Assembly: GCA_964625775.1 (NCBI GenBank)
Contig: CAZVEH010000019.1
Location: forward strand, 1 to 43,044
Direction: 5' to 3'
Length of the DNA stretch: 43,044 nucleotides
From: GCA-2786165 sp964625775
GTDB taxonomy: Bacteria > Pseudomonadota > Gammaproteobacteria > Legionellales > Legionellaceae
Part shown: one piece after another, positions 41,880-43,044 of the stretch
Layout: each line of letters opens with the position of its first letter
Position numbering within the stretch: the first letter of the stretch is position 1
The notes under the pieces: generated by a model
Seen by the model: the letters and a program-made list of their open reading frames with translations, nothing else
The model's database searches: none
What the model was told of the DNA's origin: nothing
Translations under genes and position numbers: made by a program

Positions 41880-42695
41880 ATGAAAAAAAGAACGGTATTT
41901 ATGATTTCAGATGGTACAGGAATCACTGTTGAATCCTTGAGCAATAGTTTGATGTCACAATTTGAATCGATTCAATTTGAAAAAAAAGTTTTTCCGTTTG
42001 CCGATTCTATTGCCAAAATAGAAGTTATTTGCAGTGAAATAGAGCATTTTGCTGCAAATTCTGCTTTAAAACCCCTTGTATTTATGACTTTGGTCAATCC
42101 AGCTATTGGCGCGTGTATCAAAGAAACGTCGGCATGTGTGTTTGATTTATTCGATACTTTTTTATTGCCCTTAGAAGAAGAGTTAGGCATCAAAGCTTCG
42201 GACACAGTAGGACGGGCACATGCTGTTGACAGCGCAAGCTATGATCAGCGTATTGATGCGGTGAATTATGCTTTGGCCTATGATGATGGTATTAAAATTC
42301 ATGGGTATGAACAAGCAGATATGGTATTAGTGGGTGTATCTCGTTGCGGTAAAACACCAAGCTGCTTGTATATGGCCTTACAATTTGGCATATTTGCCGC
42401 TAACTATCCCTTTACAATGGATGAGTTGTCAAATCATCAATTACCTGAAATTTTGCAGCCTTTTCGTGCGAAGTTGTTTGGGTTGACCATCGATCCGCTA
42501 CGTTTGCAATCGATTCGCTCAGAACGACGTCCCAATACAGCGTATTCTTCTTTTGAGCAATGTCGCCGTGAGGTGCAAGAAGCCGAGTTGATGTATCAAC
42601 GAGAAAAAATACCGTATTTGGATTCTACCCATTTTTCTATTGAAGAAATTGCAACTAAGATCATGTCGATTGCTAAAATAAAAAGACGCATTTGA
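41880..42695 (+). CDS. ppsR: PEP synthase regulatory protein (bifunctional kinase/pyrophosphorylase)
   Basis: PpsR inactivates PEP synthase by ADP-dependent phosphorylation and reactivates it by Pi-dependent pyrophosphorylysis. The 271-aa product has the DUF299 opening TVFMISDGTGITVESLSNSL and the P-loop GVSRCGKTPSCLYMALQFGI near residue 151. The C-terminal FGLTIDPLRLQSIRSERRPN and STHFSIEEIATKIM are also family features. The ATG at 41880 begins 4 bases after the prpD stop, so it is part of the prp transcript. The pyruvate made by PrpB is the substrate of PEP synthase, which makes the pairing metabolically sensible. Confidence 0.93.
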   Translation: MKKRTVFMISDGTGITVESLSNSLMSQFESIQFEKKVFPFADSIAKIEVICSEIEHFAANSALKPLVFMTLVNPAIGACIKETSACVFDLFDTFLLPLEEELGIKASDTVGRAHAVDSASYDQRIDAVNYALAYDDGIKIHGYEQADMVLVGVSRCGKTPSCLYMALQFGIFAANYPFTMDELSNHQLPEILQPFRAKLFGLTIDPLRLQSIRSERRPNTAYSSFEQCRREVQEAELMYQREKIPYLDSTHFSIEEIATKIMSIAKIKRRI

Positions 42696-42721
42696 GATGA
42701 TCACACCCAAAAGGAGCTTTT

Positions 42722-42868
42722 ATGATGTCATTATGGCAAAAGTTTAAAAAATTTTATAAGGCTTCTTCAGAAAATAGAATGAGTTTTTTTAATATTCTTG
42801 CGTTTGCAGTTGTTCCTATTATAGGTATGGCTATTTTGTATATTTTGGTCCATATTTTCTGGATTTAG
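42722..42868 (+). CDS. 48-aa single-pass membrane protein, unknown function
   Basis: This short gene has an excellent ribosome site, AAGGAG six bases before the ATG at 42722 (a second ATG follows at 42725). The N-terminus is basic and polar (SLWQKFKKFYKASSENRM). The remaining ~28 residues form one hydrophobic helix (NILAFAVVPIIGMAILYILV) ending HIFWI. It lies 26 bases after ppsR on the same strand. No family is recognised. Small inner-membrane proteins of this form often modulate larger membrane complexes, but nothing here identifies a partner. Confidence 0.65.
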   Translation: MMSLWQKFKKFYKASSENRMSFFNILAFAVVPIIGMAILYILVHIFWI

Positions 42869-42892
42869 ACAACCTCGACTTTAGCCATTTTC

Positions 42893-42939
42893 CCAGAACC
42901 GTTCGCCCAGAGGAGCGTGCGTAGCACGCGTCTCGAACT
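42893..42939. repeat. Half copy of the 5093-5226 hairpin element
   Basis: CCAGAACCGTTCGCCCAGAG, GAGCGTGCGTAGCACGC and GTCTCGAAC match one arm of the element at 5093-5226 with a different inner hairpin (GCGTGCGTAGCACGC). The remaining 42940-43044 shows no gene. Confidence 0.7.
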
Positions 42940-43044
42940 GAGTGATCCCCACGAATTACCAAACACGATTAAGCTCCTGTTCAATAATAACTCATATATG
43001 GACCCTACCGGTACTGCAATAGGAAGAACTTAATTTTTAGCAAA

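Overview
This window looks like a chromosomal stretch of a gammaproteobacterium, most likely from the order Legionellales (Legionella/Coxiella-like). The reasons are: a cN-II type IMP/GMP 5'-nucleotidase of the kind known from Legionella, a DUF2845-like periplasmic protein, a recA promoter with no visible LexA box, a compact recA-recX-alaS block, a prpBCD operon, and a Thr-rich collagen-like surface protein. This placement is inference from gene content. Two runs of exactly 100 N (14568-14667 and 33994-34093) mark scaffold gaps, and both lie inside repeats.

Layout. 1-5059: a repeat fragment, a possible tiny exported peptide, then on the minus strand acetoacetyl-CoA synthetase followed by the methionine importer metN-metI-metQ. 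5321-9408: recA, recX and alaS, overlapping head to tail. 9653-10853: two exported proteins of unknown function. 11153-14501: an orphan flagellar-type sigma factor (fliA family), prfB with its programmed frameshift, and lysS. 14502-15164: a tandem intergenic repeat with an assembly gap. 15165-16916 (minus): a two-helix membrane protein, ispA and xseB. 17013-19510: radA and a family 4 glycosyltransferase. 19538-20738: a CI/LexA-like regulator divergent from a 71-aa helical protein, with an inverted-repeat operator-like region between them. 20735-24095 (minus): hemB and mutS. 24652-25644: a protein with nine hexapeptide repeats and a Cys triplet. 25612-28697 (minus): an ABC-2 exporter (yadG/yadH type) coupled to the cN-II nucleotidase. 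28929-32548: msbA, lpxK and an exported protein. 32785-37295: outer-membrane barrel-like protein, collagen-like protein, TPR-type glycosyltransferase and PIG-V-type membrane glycosyltransferase. 37309-38215 (minus): two conserved small proteins. 38425-42868: prpB, prpC, prpD, ppsR and a 48-aa membrane protein.

How the genes work together. Most of the window is housekeeping: DNA repair (recA, recX, radA, mutS, xseB), translation (alaS, lysS, prfB), heme (hemB), isoprenoids (ispA) and lipid A export and synthesis (msbA, lpxK). Carbon handling is represented by acetoacetate activation and the methylcitrate cycle, the latter next to the PEP-synthase regulator. The most interesting accessory block is 32785-37295: a Thr-rich collagen-like protein in one tight cluster with two glycosyltransferases of different topology, which suggests a dedicated surface-glycoprotein system. 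Other points of interest are a regulator whose protease-like domain appears to lack the catalytic lysine, an effector-like hexapeptide-repeat protein, and several families of hairpin-forming intergenic repeats, two of which appear to share the same termini.
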